64,000 bases of DNA from Plantago elongata (taxonomy: Eukaryota; Streptophyta; Magnoliopsida; Lamiales; Plantaginaceae): positions 85,771 through 149,770 of the forward strand of contig JAYMSP010000006.1 of NCBI GenBank assembly GCA_036897095.1, in the 5' to 3' direction. The translations under genes and the position numbers were made by a program. Below are positions 12,133 through 24,639 of this stretch, one piece after another (the first letter of the stretch is position 1; the number at the start of each line of letters is the position of its first letter). The notes under the pieces were generated by a model. It was given only the letters and a program-made list of their open reading frames with translations. It did not search any database and was not told the DNA's origin.

Positions 12133-12237
12133 CTCCAGCCGGACACCTGGCAGATACACAAACCAGAAGTCTGGCATTTTGAATAGATCAGGATCTCTGG
12201 CTGGATGCCTGGCAGATGCACAAAACTGAAGTCTCGA
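12133..12237 (+). repeat. Short tandem duplication, 62-bp period
   Basis: A segment containing CCTGGCAGATACACAAA (12146-12162) recurs 62 bases downstream as CCTGGCAGATGCACAAA (12208-12224), with flanking similarity. It lies between the convergent stops of the RCC1 and CCT5 genes, probably in the RCC1 3' UTR. Confidence 0.7.
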
Positions 12238-12531
12238 ATGATGATTTTCTACTGCCATTTTTTATCCTGTTTCTAGATGTTCAAATTGGCCTGCTGTTTT
12301 TAGTTGCAAACAAATGCGTCGGTTTACATTGAGAATAGTAAAACATATGGCTCAAAGAGCCACCATTGAAAAGGAAAGCAGTAATCCATAAATAAGAAAA
12401 TGCATTACAAAATCTCAAGTCATTTTAAGGGAGTCGCCAAACGCAGCATAGCCTTGTATAACAACGTTGAGGCTATCCTTTCCACGGCAAAAAGTTCTGC
12501 CAGGGATACCTAATATTCAAAATTGGGACTG

Positions 12532-15500
12532 TTAATAGTCAGATGGGGATATAACATCGTCAATTTTTAGGATCATCTTAACGACTTGAGTTGCGAGGAG
12601 AATTTGCTGTTGTTTCCCAATCAGGGTCTCAAAGACATTTTGCCCCCGCATGTCATTTGTTCCAATGTCATTGCAATCGATACCACAACAAGGATTGTTC
12701 TCCTGCAAAGAAACATCATGCAGTCATATCTTGGACGAATAATTACCTAAACTGTTATACCTAGAATGTAGAGAAAACTTCGCTATGTTAAAGAAAAGAA
12801 AAAACAGTACCTTAATTTGCTGTAATTTAACAGCAGATAATGTTTCAATAGGCTGGAGACCACTATTCTCTGCCAGAGCCATGGGGATAGCATCCAATGC
12901 CTCTGCAAATGCCCTAATTGCGTACTGCGGAGAGATATAAGTAAATACTATCAATCAAGCAATTCTAACAACAAAAGGATACTATTGGTGTACATGACAA
13001 AATGTATGGTTATACCTGTTCAACTCCTGGGTATTTGTCGGCAGCTGCTTCTACAGCTAAGGAGCAAGAAATTTCAGCTGAACCACCACCATACACAATA
13101 GAGTTGTTGCGGATGAGATTTCGAGCAACACACAAAGCATCATGAAGGCTGCGCTTGGTTTCTTCTATCATCATCTTGTTACCTAAGAAAACCAACAAAA
13201 GAACAAGGTGTCTCAGACTCTCAATCCCCTGCAAACTTTTACTAATAACATGCCCATAAAGGATTAGAATATAGTAACCATATTCCTCACAGGCTGCTCC
13301 ACTGAATCATGAATTAACAAGCAATCCACGCCTGGTAGATGATACAAAGAACATGAAAACGATTACTCCTATGATGAAAATATTTACTTACCACCACGTA
13401 TGAATATAGTCACTGCTCTTGAGTTTGCACAGTGCTCAATGTATATCATTCGATCTTTAGTGGTGCCAAATGCTTTTTCTCGTACTAATCCAGCCTAGAA
13501 TTTATAAACACTTGACATCAGTGCATTTAGATAGTACAGATACTAAAAGATATCATATAGCACCCAAAGAAGTAGAAAGCAAAAAGTCAGAAGATAGAAG
13601 AAAGTACACATTAATACAAATAAGTGATTGGTAGAGAACTTACATTGCCCAGTTTCTCTGCAGTCAATTCTTGAAATCTTGGCACAATTCTCCCACCTAA
13701 TGGAGCAATAAGAAATACATTAAAGTGATATGTTATGTACTAGAAATATTAAATCCACAGTGTTGATACATACCTGTAGCTATGGCAATTAGCTCCAACT
13801 CTACGGCACCAACCCATCGGACAGCAGGTAAATTTCTATGCATTAATAAGTGGTTTGCCTCATCATCGAAACCCCACTGGCAGATGACTAAGGTCGCCCC
13901 AACATCCTGTCAAAGGTCGGATAGTTATTCTGCTAAGGTCTTCACAAAAATAACTGGTGTAGCCAGAGATACATACAGATGTGATGCACTTAATTGAAAT
14001 CCATGGTGAACAATAACCGATATATCAACTCCACCTAAAAAATAACAGTGGCGGGTTGAAAATTCAAACCTTAGCCATAACCTGGTCCTTATGGAAGGAC
14101 AGAAAGGCTACAGACTTAAAATGTTTGAGAAAAAACATAAGAAGATTACCTTGCACTTTTTAACCATATCGTCGAAGTATTTCTGCTCCTGTTCACGTAA
14201 AGTTTGGAATTTTTCCACTGTATCAATATCAACCTTATGCTTGGTCTTAGGTTTCGGGGGCTCGAAGGGGCAGGTCAAAATTGCAATATTTGCATCTTCA
14301 ATTTGCTTTGGCATCTGCGGATGACTCATATCTTTGTCAACAATGATCCCATATACTAGTTCAGTATCTTCAAGCTTTCCACCAACTTTTCCCTCGACTT
14401 TGATCAAGTCTAAGTTCACATCCTTTCTTTCTAGATCAGCAACAGCAAGCACTGCTTTCACTGCAATCTCTGCCATACTGCGCTTGCACCTATTCACACT
14501 GCAAAGCACAGAACACATTAGATCATTTAACAAAAAGATGACTAATTGCAGAACTATGTTATGTTAAAAGACTTGTTTCCAAGACAAGTTGCATAAGGGA
14601 AGAGGGTGAAAGAAAGATAGGAAGGCAAGCACTCAGGTGTTAAGTATAACTATGTACCGAGACAAAAAAATATTAGAAATTATGAAAATTAATACAATGA
14701 AGATCAAGAACCTCGCCAAACTTTAAAGACATCATGCTTTTCTTATACAAACTGAACAATGCCCAGGCGGAGATAAATTCTTGAGAGACAATGGCAATTG
14801 GAGATTACTTAACCAGCTTTTTTTTAATGCAGAATAAAAAAACAGAACAAGTAAACGAACTACAATTTTGAAATAACAATCATACGCTAGGAAATAGTAA
14901 GATAGAGTACCTAAAATACACCAGAAGCATTAACAAAGTTGATTATAAACCAGTACTTACATCTTGGAGGAAAGTGTGGTCATACATGTCTGGATCAGAG
15001 GTTCAGTATTCGTTCCATCAAATTCAAATTTATGAGCTATGCTCTCTAAATGTTCAAATGCTATTTTGGATGCCAATTCATATCCTTCTGCAATACGAAT
15101 TGGATGAATTCCACGTTCCAATTGCTTCTCCGCTTGTTCAAGTAGTGCACCAGCCATGACAACAACTCCAGTTGTTCCGTCACCAATTTCATAATCTTGA
15201 CTCCGTGACAATTCAACCATAAGCTTCGCAATTGGACTGTCAACATCCATCAAATCCAAAACCGTTGCGCCATCATTTGCTGATATCATAAAGAACAAGA
15301 TATAAGAGAATCATCTAAATCAATTTGTTGTCTGCTCTTCATGTCATATCATGTTGTCAAACTACATAAATTCCTTCCTTAACTAAATGCGTTCTTTTTA
15401 AATGTCAATTCCGACTAATAACTAGCACCAACAGTTCGTTTCATTCCTCATAGAAGTGCAACAGATATATGGAAAACATAAGAATGCTAGCCACCACAAT

Positions 15501-16020
15501 CTCCCTACTTGGCCAAAAAAAAACAAAAGTGCTTAAATATACATCTTCTCTAATAATTACATCAGAACTAAAAAGAATTAGCAAAACGATCCAAATCGAT
15601 CACTATTTGTTCTTCGAAATCCAAGGCATAAATTTACCGGGGAACCATCATCAACGTAAAATCAAAATGACTGCATCGTAATTTCGTAAACTCAACATCA
15701 AATCAGAAGCAAAACCAAATCTACAAACTCAAACTAATAAGTACCAACTACAACCACAAACAAATCGGAAAACCTAAAATTGAAAAACAGTAAATCAATC
15801 AATGAGGTGCACGAAGCTTACTGATAGTGACATCACCGTCGGGGCTCTGCATGATCTTATCCATCCCTTTAGGGCCGAGAGAAGTCCGTAGGATCCTGGC
15901 GACAGCTTTTCCATAGCCAATGTTCGCCTTCTGAGCATCGATGCCGCGTAATCGGGATTTCTGCTCCTGCTCTCTTATGATGATGAACGGCCGACCGAAT
16001 TCATCGAACGCTAGTGCCAT
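12532..16020 (-). CDS. CCT5: T-complex protein 1 subunit epsilon (CCT5), 535 aa, nine coding exons
   Basis: One subunit of the eight-subunit cytosolic chaperonin TRiC/CCT, which folds actin, tubulin and WD40 proteins with ATP. Minus-strand exons are 16020-15822, 15279-14961, 14498-14150, 13906-13774, 13696-13644, 13494-13392, 13182-13016, 12924-12811 and 12702-12532; they join without a frame break. The group II chaperonin hallmarks are present: [14 protein letters not shown] near residue 45, TNDGAT, the ATPase motif GDGTTGVVV near residue 100, and YGGGSAEI near residue 410. The N-terminus [20 protein letters not shown] is the epsilon-specific signature of plants. The length equals that usually seen in plants. 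First-intron junctions give DVTIT/NDGAT. Nothing is missing. Confidence 0.97.
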
Positions 16021-16140
16021 TTTTCACCAATTCGGGTCGGATCTTTGGAGGATCCGATCGGGGAAGTGGAAATGGAGAGTGCTCAGTGTTGTTGAGGAAG
16101 AAGATGATTCAAGCTGAGGTTTTCGATTTTTTGCCCTAGT
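16021..16140 (-). promoter_or_regulatory. CCT5 leader and proximal promoter
   Basis: About 120 bases upstream of the CCT5 ATG hold the 5' UTR. No clear TATA box was seen, as is common for housekeeping plant genes. Confidence 0.35.
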
Positions 16141-16264
16141 GGAGTGTCAGTGGTAGAGTCGTAATATTGTGCTTTTTCTAGGGGTTGTTTGGTAAGTATG
16201 TTTGTAAAATCATCTTATTATACTCTCCCGCCTCTTTCTGTAAGTTATCCACGGGAAAAAAACT

Positions 16265-16425
16265 TAGTGTCTGCTTGGAGGGGGATTTGAATATCCCCAT
16301 TTGGCTCGATGAATAGTGATTTGGCCTATAATACACTTGAAATATCTCATTCAAATGTGCATCCAAACATAATTTTCATCAAAATCCATCCAAACGCCCC
16401 TCAAATATTCATCCAAACAGCCACT
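16265..16425. mobile_element. MITE-like repeat, copy 1 (related copy at 52.3 kb)
   Basis: About 160 bases align by eye with the reverse complement of 52325-52466. Shared stretches include a TAATACACTT-like block and TCAAAATCCATCCAAA. The ends resemble the CCAAACAGCCCCT edges typical of small hAT-like MITEs. No clean target duplication was identified. Confidence 0.5.
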
Positions 16426-17640
16426 TTTTTTTTTATTTTATCGTATGGTTATCAATTTAGGTACTTTAATTTGACGCCGATTAATTTGTATACTTTATTA
16501 TGACATGAGTGTTAATTGTTATACCGTAGTCAAAACTTATATGATATCTAATTACATCTAATTATGATACTCGTTGGGGAAGAAATAAATGTTCAATTGT
16601 AATATCCTATAACGTGTATCTCACGCTCCGGTGATGTGCATCTGCTTGAAAACAAAATAAAGCATGTAAGATTTAAGAAAAATACGTTTCCATTTCAAAA
16701 TTAACAACATATAAACATCTAATATGATACTTGTTTCTTATTAGTATGCTTGCAATACTAATGAAATGTGAAACAAACATTATATTAGTATTGCAAGTAT
16801 CATTTAGCAATCATACGGTATATATAATTAACATTAAATTATAAGTATTATATAATGCAAAATAAAACAACCATGTGAACAAACATTATACTAATTAATT
16901 AGTAAAAAATTCTGACAAGGAAAGATATAGAAACTTAGAAGGTTGATTACTTTGATGATGATGTTTGTATCAATTAGTTGATACTTGTTTAATTTGTTTC
17001 AACTGGCATGTGAACATGTTTTGATTTAGTTTTTTATAACTATGGATAAATTTTATCAATTCTAGTGTATTTTATTTTATATTTACTAAAATTATTAATT
17101 TGTATGAAGTTTATCACTAGTTTATAAAATATTTTTTTTATGTATCACTGAAGTGCAAGAAGTTTTTAAAAATTACACATCTATTTTAGTTATACCGTTT
17201 AGGGTTGACCTTTATTATCATTTTCATTATGGATGTATAGTATCGGAAAAAATTGTAAATAGCTTATTTTCATTAGAATGGCGTATAACATATTGAAAAA
17301 TTGTTCATTTCGATACATGATTCTGTTAGACGAGGTTGTATGTATTTCATGCATCTCGATCAAATTAACTCTCAGATTCGTTATTATAGTGAAATCCATT
17401 CTTTCATATGAATCCTCCAACATAACAATCTCATTACAAAGCTAGATTTAACGACATTTTCCCAATTTAAATGAATTCATAAGAGTGTCATTTTAATGAT
17501 GAACCCTCAAGCCATAAATGTCACCTTTTTAAGCACAAAATAAAAGAGAAAATAATTACATATTTAGAGGCGAGAAATGGAGTAAAAATAAAAATTGAAA
17601 CATCAAAAAGTTAATTTATTCATCATGAACCGGAGGCAAA
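16426..17640. other. Intergenic, no gene seen
   Basis: Very AT-rich sequence with only short open frames and no recognisable gene. Confidence 0.4.
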
Positions 17641-17871
17641 TTACACAAACTTCCACTAATTCAACTCCGCAAGTTACAAAACCACAAATTAACGTTCACC
17701 ACTACTTGATAAATAAATCAAAGACTTGATCGATCAAAAATTTCGATTAAATTCCTTTTTTTTTTCATTTTATTCACTCCACAATTGGGATACAAGATGC
17801 ACCAAACACCTTTTATTTATTACACGACAAACATTTTTTTCTTTTATTCGTTTTATTACAAGTTTCTCCAT

Positions 17872-18162
17872 TTAGAAGAAGAAGAATGAACCAACAGCAA
17901 CACCAGCGGTCAAAGTAGCAACACCAAGTGCAGCAGCGCCGCTAGACGCGGGAGCAACTGCTGGGGTGAGGTCAGGGAACACTCCGGCGCCAACGGGGCC
18001 ACCAACGGGTGCAGCATCAACGGCACTATCGGATGGAGAGCCAGAGTCTTTCTCGAACTGAATCGGCTCGTCAGGGGAAGGAGCTTGGACTGAAGCCGCT
18101 GCCGCTGCCATACCGACCATGGCAAAGAAGACGAGTGCAACAGCCAAGATTTGCTTTCCCAT
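17872..18162 (-). CDS. Short arabinogalactan-like / BCP1-like secreted peptide, 96 aa
   Basis: A single-exon frame. Residues 1-23 (MGKQILAVALVFFAMVGMAA and following) form a clear signal peptide. The mature part is small, acidic and rich in Ala, Pro, Ser and Asp, with AP and SP dipeptides suited to hydroxyproline arabinogalactosylation (QAPSPDEP, TPAVAPASSG). The C-terminus is a hydrophobic tail after a small-residue patch (SSGAAALG...), which fits a GPI-anchor signal. It resembles plant AGP peptides and the anther/pollen BCP1-like family. Function is only inferred from class: cell-surface glycoprotein. A TATA box lies about 110 bases upstream, so this looks like a real regulated gene. Confidence 0.8.
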   Translation of the reverse strand: MGKQILAVALVFFAMVGMAAAAASVQAPSPDEPIQFEKDSGSPSDSAVDAAPVGGPVGAGVFPDLTPAVAPASSGAAALGVATLTAGVAVGSFFFF

Positions 18163-18270
18163 TTTAGTTTTTGGTTTTGTGGTTTTTTTTTCTCTCTTTT
18201 TTGTTGCTTTAGATTGCAGTAATTTTTGTCAAATCACTGCAGGTTGTGGGATATGGAGGTGGACATGAAG

Positions 18271-18280
18271 AGATATATAG
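18271..18280 (-). promoter_or_regulatory. TATA box of the AGP-like gene
   Basis: On the minus strand CTATATATCT lies about 110 bases before the ATG at 18162, a fitting distance for a short plant leader. Confidence 0.6.
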
Positions 18281-18289
18281 GTGAATTTG

Positions 18290-21200
18290 CATGTGTTGCG
18301 GATCAGAAATGTAAGGGTGGCCATGCAAAATTACTATTTTTATTTCACCATATTGTGAGATCAACCACATAACTATTTAAGGCCAACCAAGTTATACCAT
18401 CTATATATGGTTTTGTGGTATATAATCAGTGATCATTCAATCCCACCCAAATTTATACATTTGTAGGTTTTCAAATCCTTATATAAGTTTATAAATTAAT
18501 TTAATTGGAAGATTGTCTATGATGCATATATATGCTCAACAAATTTTTACAAAAATCTAATAGTGTGCACTTATTGGTAGATTTTATGTTTTATAAGTTA
18601 CTGATTCGATAAAAAATGAACATATATTATTAAAAAAGATCATGTTAATATGTAATAATGAATCATAACATTTATAAAAAGAACACGAATTAATGTTGAA
18701 AATATATGCACAATAACATCGACAATATTATTTACGACATAGTTAATAGGTTTGTTTGTAGATATTGGTATATAATTTATCTAAAATCATGTACCAAGAT
18801 AATTGCTCATTTAAATTCATATTAATTTAAAACAGTACGACAACTCTAATGTATAAATTTGTCCGGAAGATCATTGGTTGTTGAAGACGTAAGATGATTT
18901 TGGAACGAAAGAATATGTATTATTAATTCCAAAACAATATTAGTAGATTTAAGGACTAGAACAAACATCCGAGCCCAAAACCAGTGTAGTAAACACAACA
19001 AATTGAACATGCTAAACATCAGAAAAACTCTGAGGTCATGTCAGTCGCTTTTCCGGACGGAATATGAGCCGTTCGACTTGAATGATGGACGGTAGCACCT
19101 CCTGTTGCTCTCAATTTGTGTGTTGGATGATTCATCCACATTTTGTGGATATATACGTAGTTAGCATAAAACTCAAGTTATATGGCCAAGGTGAATTTAG
19201 TTTAGTTTTACATTCAAGTAGCAAGAATATATAGACTAGAAGGAGGTTCGGTTCCAAACTCCGAGGAGTTATTTCATTGGGAATTCGGGATAGGGTAGAA
19301 ACCAGAGATTTTGAACAACTGATCCGGCCTTACAAATATTGAAAGACTACAACTACAAAGTATCTCGTATTCGTATAACTAGAAACCAACTTATATTATC
19401 AAGAAAAAGTACATGTTATAATAAAAACCTGAAAATACTTCCATTGAAAGTGCTTTTAAGGTAATTAAATCCTCACACAACTCACAAGAAGTTTCTATTT
19501 CTCCGCGCTAGTACCTAGTCCCTAATATGCGTTTGTCCGGCTAATCCGAAGTGGATGTTGTTCCAGACCCAGGTTAGCACCTGTGCAGTACTAGTATCTA
19601 GGCGATAGTAATCTATGCGATAGTAGACAGGCTGCAGGCTGCAGCTAACACAGGTGAACATTCACATATCAGCAAAATAATGCTCCTCAATCTCGTTGAA
19701 CTTCCACGAGTAATACAAAGCCAAAAATCATCTACATTTACAGAACCTAATCTAATCAATCTCCTACACGCAACACACCTCATGTATATCTGAAATTTAT
19801 GATCCAAAGACAGAAGCAAACCAGAACTACTCAAACTAATCCAAGCAAGTCTTTCCACCTGTGCAATTTCAAATACCGTTCAGATCCAGAGAGCTTATCC
19901 GGGAACTAGTATGTCATTGCATAGAAGAGACCTCCTAATCTCCTAGTATCTTGTTCATGTCTAAGCTTGTTGGGTGTTTTCTATTAGGAATTCGTGGGGG
20001 AAACTAGAAACATAAGTGAAAGTACTCACTATTGCCCGGAGGACAAATTTTCAGAAAGAATTTTGAAAGGATTAAATGGCAGCAAAAAAACTCTAAGGTA
20101 CTGTACATGGATGGAAGCATAGTTTCAATTTTCAAACCTCATTGAGAGTTTGAAAGATGACAAGCTTTCAGCTTAAACCATAAGCAATGGCAATTCTAGA
20201 GAATCTGCATTAAGGCTCTGGATAATTCTGGTGATGGAAATCAAAAGAGTAAGCAGTACAGAGCAAATTGAGGAGCTAACTTCTAGTAATACAGAAGATA
20301 TTGACCATGAATAGATCACACTCGCACCCTTACTGGGATAATGCAAATTCTGTGTTACACCACTTGAATTCTCAATCTGATGGGCTACAAATGCAGAACT
20401 CTAAGCTCCTTGAATGTCAAGAAATACATCTTACAAACAAACCACATAATTACACAAGTTAGCTAGAGTACACCACACGGTAAACATTGCCGCATTTACA
20501 AAATGAGCCTAAATTACAGATAATAAGACCTAACCAAATTATTCTCAGCTGGAGTATCACTGGTGTGCACTGGAAAAAAATATAGCTACCCCTCACTCCA
20601 TGAAACAGGTCTGCCCATATCTGAGAACTCCTAGTTACAATTTAATCGATTTACACGGGAACAGACAACTTCAGAATGTGCTAAAGGCTAAAGCCACCTA
20701 TTACAATGACTCTTCAACATGTACAGTGTGTCCTAGATACAGCTTACAACAAGTATTACGACCCCAATTAGGTCATCATGATACAAGACTAACACATACA
20801 TACTAGTACAGTGCTTTTTACAGGCTTCGTGACGAAGTGCACATGTCAAATAAAAATAAGTTACACAAGCAGAACCTACTACATGGAAAAATTACAAATA
20901 CATGCGTGTGAAAACCTAATGGCAACAGTGTACTATCTAGCTCAAAAATATTCTTTTCAGGAAGTGACAAGTAGCTTTTCACATGATTCTTCATGGTCAT
21001 GTGTCAAAGCAATTAACACATCTTTGCACTCTACAACGTATAAAGCATATCCAACAAAGCACCAATCAATGTTTTCTGCTCCTGAGTTGGATGATTGAAG
21101 AAAAATCCCCATGTCAATAATGATAATGGCTATGAAAAGCACATGAAATTTGCAACTTGAAAATGCATCAAAAAATATGTTTCCATAAAACAGAAATGCC

Positions 21201-21410
21201 ATATCAACTAACAAAACAATATTCTAACAGTTGAAATATATATTAGTACCAAACATTAGTCACATGGCAAGCTAATTGATTTTCCTTCAAAGAATTTTTC
21301 GACTATGAAATAAATGACTTCCGAGAAGCAAATAAGAAACCCATCTTTAAAGCAAGCTAATAGGAGATAAAGAGAAGTACGCTGGATCTGTTTGTTCATT
21401 TGTTAGCAGA
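18290..21410. other. Intergenic, about 3.1 kb, no gene seen
   Basis: No open frame here carries a family motif. From about 19440 the sequence is less AT-extreme and could be untranslated or noncoding transcript sequence, but nothing supports a specific call. Confidence 0.35.
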
Positions 21411-21413
21411 GGT

Positions 21414-21707
21414 ATGACTCAGCACATATGCAATTGCTATATCGACTAAATTCAAAGGGTATCAGTTGAAACATTATAATAATTAACATACATATATAAT
21501 ACTGAACCTAGGACAAAGACATTGTCCATGACTTGCACAACAGAGATATAGTGGCTAAAGACATCATGACTCAGCAAATATGTAATTGCTATATCGACTA
21601 AATTCAAAGGTATCAGTTGAAACATTATAATAATTAACATACATATAGAATACTGAACCTAGGACAAAGACAATGTCCATGACTTGCACAACAGAGATAT
21701 AGTGGCT
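21414..21707. repeat. Tandem duplication, two copies of about 152 bp
   Basis: Copy one (21414-21565) and copy two (21566-21707) both run from ATGACTCAGCA to AGATATAGTGGCT, with a handful of substitutions and one single-base indel. Divergence is low, so the duplication is young. It lies downstream of the CFIm68-like gene. Confidence 0.95.
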
Positions 21708-22004
21708 GCAGTGGGAACAGTATCACTACATAATCAAATCCACAACATGACACTAGTTAAGTTACTGAAGCTAAGAGATAAATAGAGAGTTTAGCATCGC
21801 AATATGTTCGGTTATTTTATGGCAAAGTAAATGCTGTCTTCCCAGCAACCTGTAGTAAAATGAACTTACTTCTTTGAAGGCAGGCTCACATAGAACATGG
21901 CGCGTAAACAAGAATCATCTGCCAATCCTTCAAATGATCCAAAAACGGCACCATGCTGAAATATGGCACAGCTTCTAGATCCCAGCAAGGCTACTTCGTC
22001 AATA

Positions 22005-23930
22005 TCATTCAGATGGCATGCGCCTTCGTTTCCCATAATCAGCATCCCTAGATCGAGAACCATGACTTTCTTCAGGCACTGCACGTGATCTGCTACGTGA
22101 TCTTGAGGACTGTCCTCTATCCCAGTCATCATCATAACCAGTATCACGATCTTTGTGGCGATAATCCCTGTGGCGATCCTTCTCTTCCCTGTGTCTTTGG
22201 TCTCTGTCATACCTCTCTCCATCGTGACTCCTCTCCTCTCGATGCCTTTTCTCTGTATTACCCGACCATTCCCGCTCTGAATTCCTCTCCTTATCCCGGG
22301 AGGGAGCACTAGACCTAGCACCCTTCTCATGACTTCCTTCAGCATACCCATACTCAGAAGCATTATCCTCACCACCATAGCTAGACTCTCTTGTTCCCCG
22401 GCCATGTTCTTCCCCTCCCCATCCACCACCGCCCATGTTAGGGTCATTCCACATCCCCGCATGGGGGCCCTCCATACCAGTGTTCCCCATCATACCCATG
22501 CCATTGGGAGCCATTCCACGGCCAAAGAATGCAGGATTAACATGAGGTGCCACTCCTGGAAGCCCCATAGAATTGACAGCTTGAAACGGCGGCATCATAC
22601 CAGGAAAAGAAGGTCCTGAGAATCCTCCATACCCGGCTCCACGACCCATATAGGCCAGGTCGAAACCTGGACCCATCATACCCTGAGGATGCATCATACC
22701 AGGAGGCCCACCAAAACCAGGGCCTGCGAGACCTTGTCCAAATGCTCCTGCACCACCACCACCAGGTGCATTTCCCATCATATTCCTGTTCCCCATACCC
22801 CCTCGTCCTCTCATGGGTCCCGCCCCTGGACCCCGGCCCTGGTTCCCCCCACGGCCCCACCCACCTCGTCCAAAATTCCTCCCTCCATCTCCACTGGGAA
22901 AATTTCCTCCATTACCTCTTCCTCCTCCATCATTCATAGGGTTTCTTCCTTGGGTTTGTGTCTGAGCCTGGGACTGGTTCCTGTTGTACGAAGCACCCAT
23001 CTGTTTGATGGTTTGTGAAGTGGCAAATGCCACCACGCAAGCTCTCCCATTGAAAATGTGACCATCCATACCTTCTTTACATGCAGCAGCAGAAGCCGAG
23101 TCATAAAATTCAACTTGACAGTAGCCTTTAGATTTACCACTGGCCCTTTCATCAAAAAATTTGATCTCCTTAACCCTCCCATACTGAATGAGCACACTTT
23201 CAAGCTCAGCATCTGTTGTCCACCAATGCAACTCTCCTACAAAGAGCATATTGTTACCATTGTCTATGCTTGGCCTTATCTGATAATCATCATTCATTGG
23301 CCTGTTTATGTTTGGATTTGAATTCGGCATATTGGGAGGGATTTGGGGAGTGGTTTTTGAGCTACCCATATTTTGATGCATAGCCACAGGATCATTAGCC
23401 ATCTTTTCAGGCTGGATCCCCCTATCTGCAGCAGACTGGGGCATAACAGATCCAGGATATCCAAAATTTCCAGCTTGAGGATTATGTGACATATCTGGGG
23501 GATTTCTCTGAGAGGCATCAACATTTGGCGCATGTCCACCAGTATTAGGCAAACCGGGATTTTGCTCAGCATACTGGACTCTAGTGGGAGCATAATTCCT
23601 TTCATTAACAACTCCAGTCTTGTTTGCATCTTGAGATGCCATTGGTTCTACTCTGGTTCCAGGAACATTTGCTTTAGAAGCTTGGAATCCACCATTTCCT
23701 GCACCAGAAGGCGGCATTTGTGTTTCAGCCTTTTGCTGCTGCTGCTGCATCTGCATGAATCCCTCCCCAACATTAACATCATTGTAAAGGTCATCATATT
23801 CATCCTCCTCCCCTATCATTTCCTCATCAGCAAGTGCAGGTATAGCTCCAGCTTGATGATACGGCATCTTTTGACTACCTCCATATTCGTCATCCCCAAA
23901 ATCAATTTGCTCATCGTTTAGCGGATCCAT
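22005..23930 (-). CDS. CFIm68/CPSF6-like RNA-binding protein, 641 aa, intronless coding region
   Basis: Plant homologue of the large subunit of cleavage factor Im, which with CFIm25 recognises UGUA elements and helps choose the poly(A) site in the nucleus. An acidic N-terminus (MDPLNDEQIDFGDDEYGG) is followed by a Gln run and a long Asn/Pro-rich stretch. One RRM occupies residues 228-304, with RNP2 as LFVGEL and RNP1 as KSKGYCQVEF, and WW inside the RRM as in the CPSF6 family. Next come a Gly/Arg-rich then Gly/Met/Pro-rich region (about 320-500) and a C-terminal Arg-Asp-Ser-rich domain ending RSRSRSRA...KRRRMPSE, which acts as the RS-like and nuclear-import region in this family. Sequence just upstream of the ATG suggests an acceptor of a leader intron. 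The opposite-strand frames here are shadows. Confidence 0.92.
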   Translation of the reverse strand: MDPLNDEQIDFGDDEYGGSQKMPYHQAGAIPALADEEMIGEEDEYDDLYNDVNVGEGFMQMQQQQQKAETQMPPSGAGNGGFQASKANVPGTRVEPMASQDANKTGVVNERNYAPTRVQYAEQNPGLPNTGGHAPNVDASQRNPPDMSHNPQAGNFGYPGSVMPQSAADRGIQPEKMANDPVAMHQNMGSSKTTPQIPPNMPNSNPNINRPMNDDYQIRPSIDNGNNMLFVGELHWWTTDAELESVLIQYGRVKEIKFFDERASGKSKGYCQVEFYDSASAAACKEGMDGHIFNGRACVVAFATSQTIKQMGASYNRNQSQAQTQTQGRNPMNDGGGRGNGGNFPSGDGGRNFGRGGWGRGGNQGRGPGAGPMRGRGGMGNRNMMGNAPGGGGAGAFGQGLAGPGFGGPPGMMHPQGMMGPGFDLAYMGRGAGYGGFSGPSFPGMMPPFQAVNSMGLPGVAPHVNPAFFGRGMAPNGMGMMGNTGMEGPHAGMWNDPNMGGGGWGGEEHGRGTRESSYGGEDNASEYGYAEGSHEKGARSSAPSRDKERNSEREWSGNTEKRHREERSHDGERYDRDQRHREEKDRHRDYRHKDRDTGYDDDWDRGQSSRSRSRSRAVPEESHGSRSRDADYGKRRRMPSE

Positions 23931-24620
23931 TCTAGTGAACTAAACTTACGTATCACCACCTGATTATAGCACAAGACAAACTTTCATCACCAAGTCTTTG
24001 ACATCAGTAATCAATAAACAAACAAGAGACGCTGTATTTCTCTCCAATACGCATTTGTCCGTGCAAATTTGATACTTCGTAATGCAATTTTAATAGTTTC
24101 AGAACGTATGTAACATGGTACAAACAGAGATCTAAAGAAAATACACCTAACATAAACGAAAATCAAGTAATCTATTATCCACATTCATTCCTTTTACAAC
24201 CAGATCTAACATTAGAAACACAAATTTATACAAATCATCACAGCTCATATATCACAAATCATTCACCATACAAATTGCAGAAATACAGTTTGAATGAGTA
24301 CAAGGAAAACTAGATCTATCAAAAGGATGCAATCATACAGCATCCGGTAATCGAACTTTTACATCGAGCACAAAAAAATCGTTCTAGACAACGAAATCGA
24401 ATGAGAAATCAACGAGAAAAACTAAATAAAACAGTACAAATCTAGATTACACGATCCTCTCGAAGAAAAAGATAAAACAGAAAAGGTGGAGGAAATGAAT
24501 ACGTGCTGGAGTTTGATCGGAAGAGAGCACGATTCACGTCCGGTGAGGTCAACAGTCGAGCCGATCTTCTTCACGAGCTGTACTGGATGAGCTATTGAGC
24601 TTCACTTGCCCTGAGCGTTG
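23931..24620 (-). promoter_or_regulatory. Leader and probable leader intron of the CFIm68-like gene
   Basis: On the minus strand an ATAATCAG acceptor near 23965 and a GTATTC donor near 24503 would bound an intron of about 540 bases, leaving a first leader exon near 24504-24610. AT-rich sequence beyond 24640 marks the promoter side. Confidence 0.4.
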
Positions 24621-24639
24621 ATTTATCTGATCTTTTTCT

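Noticed and set aside
22085-23921. Several plus-strand open frames of 65-129 residues, and other minus-frame ones
   Set aside because: All overlap the CFIm68-like coding exon in other frames. None has a domain.
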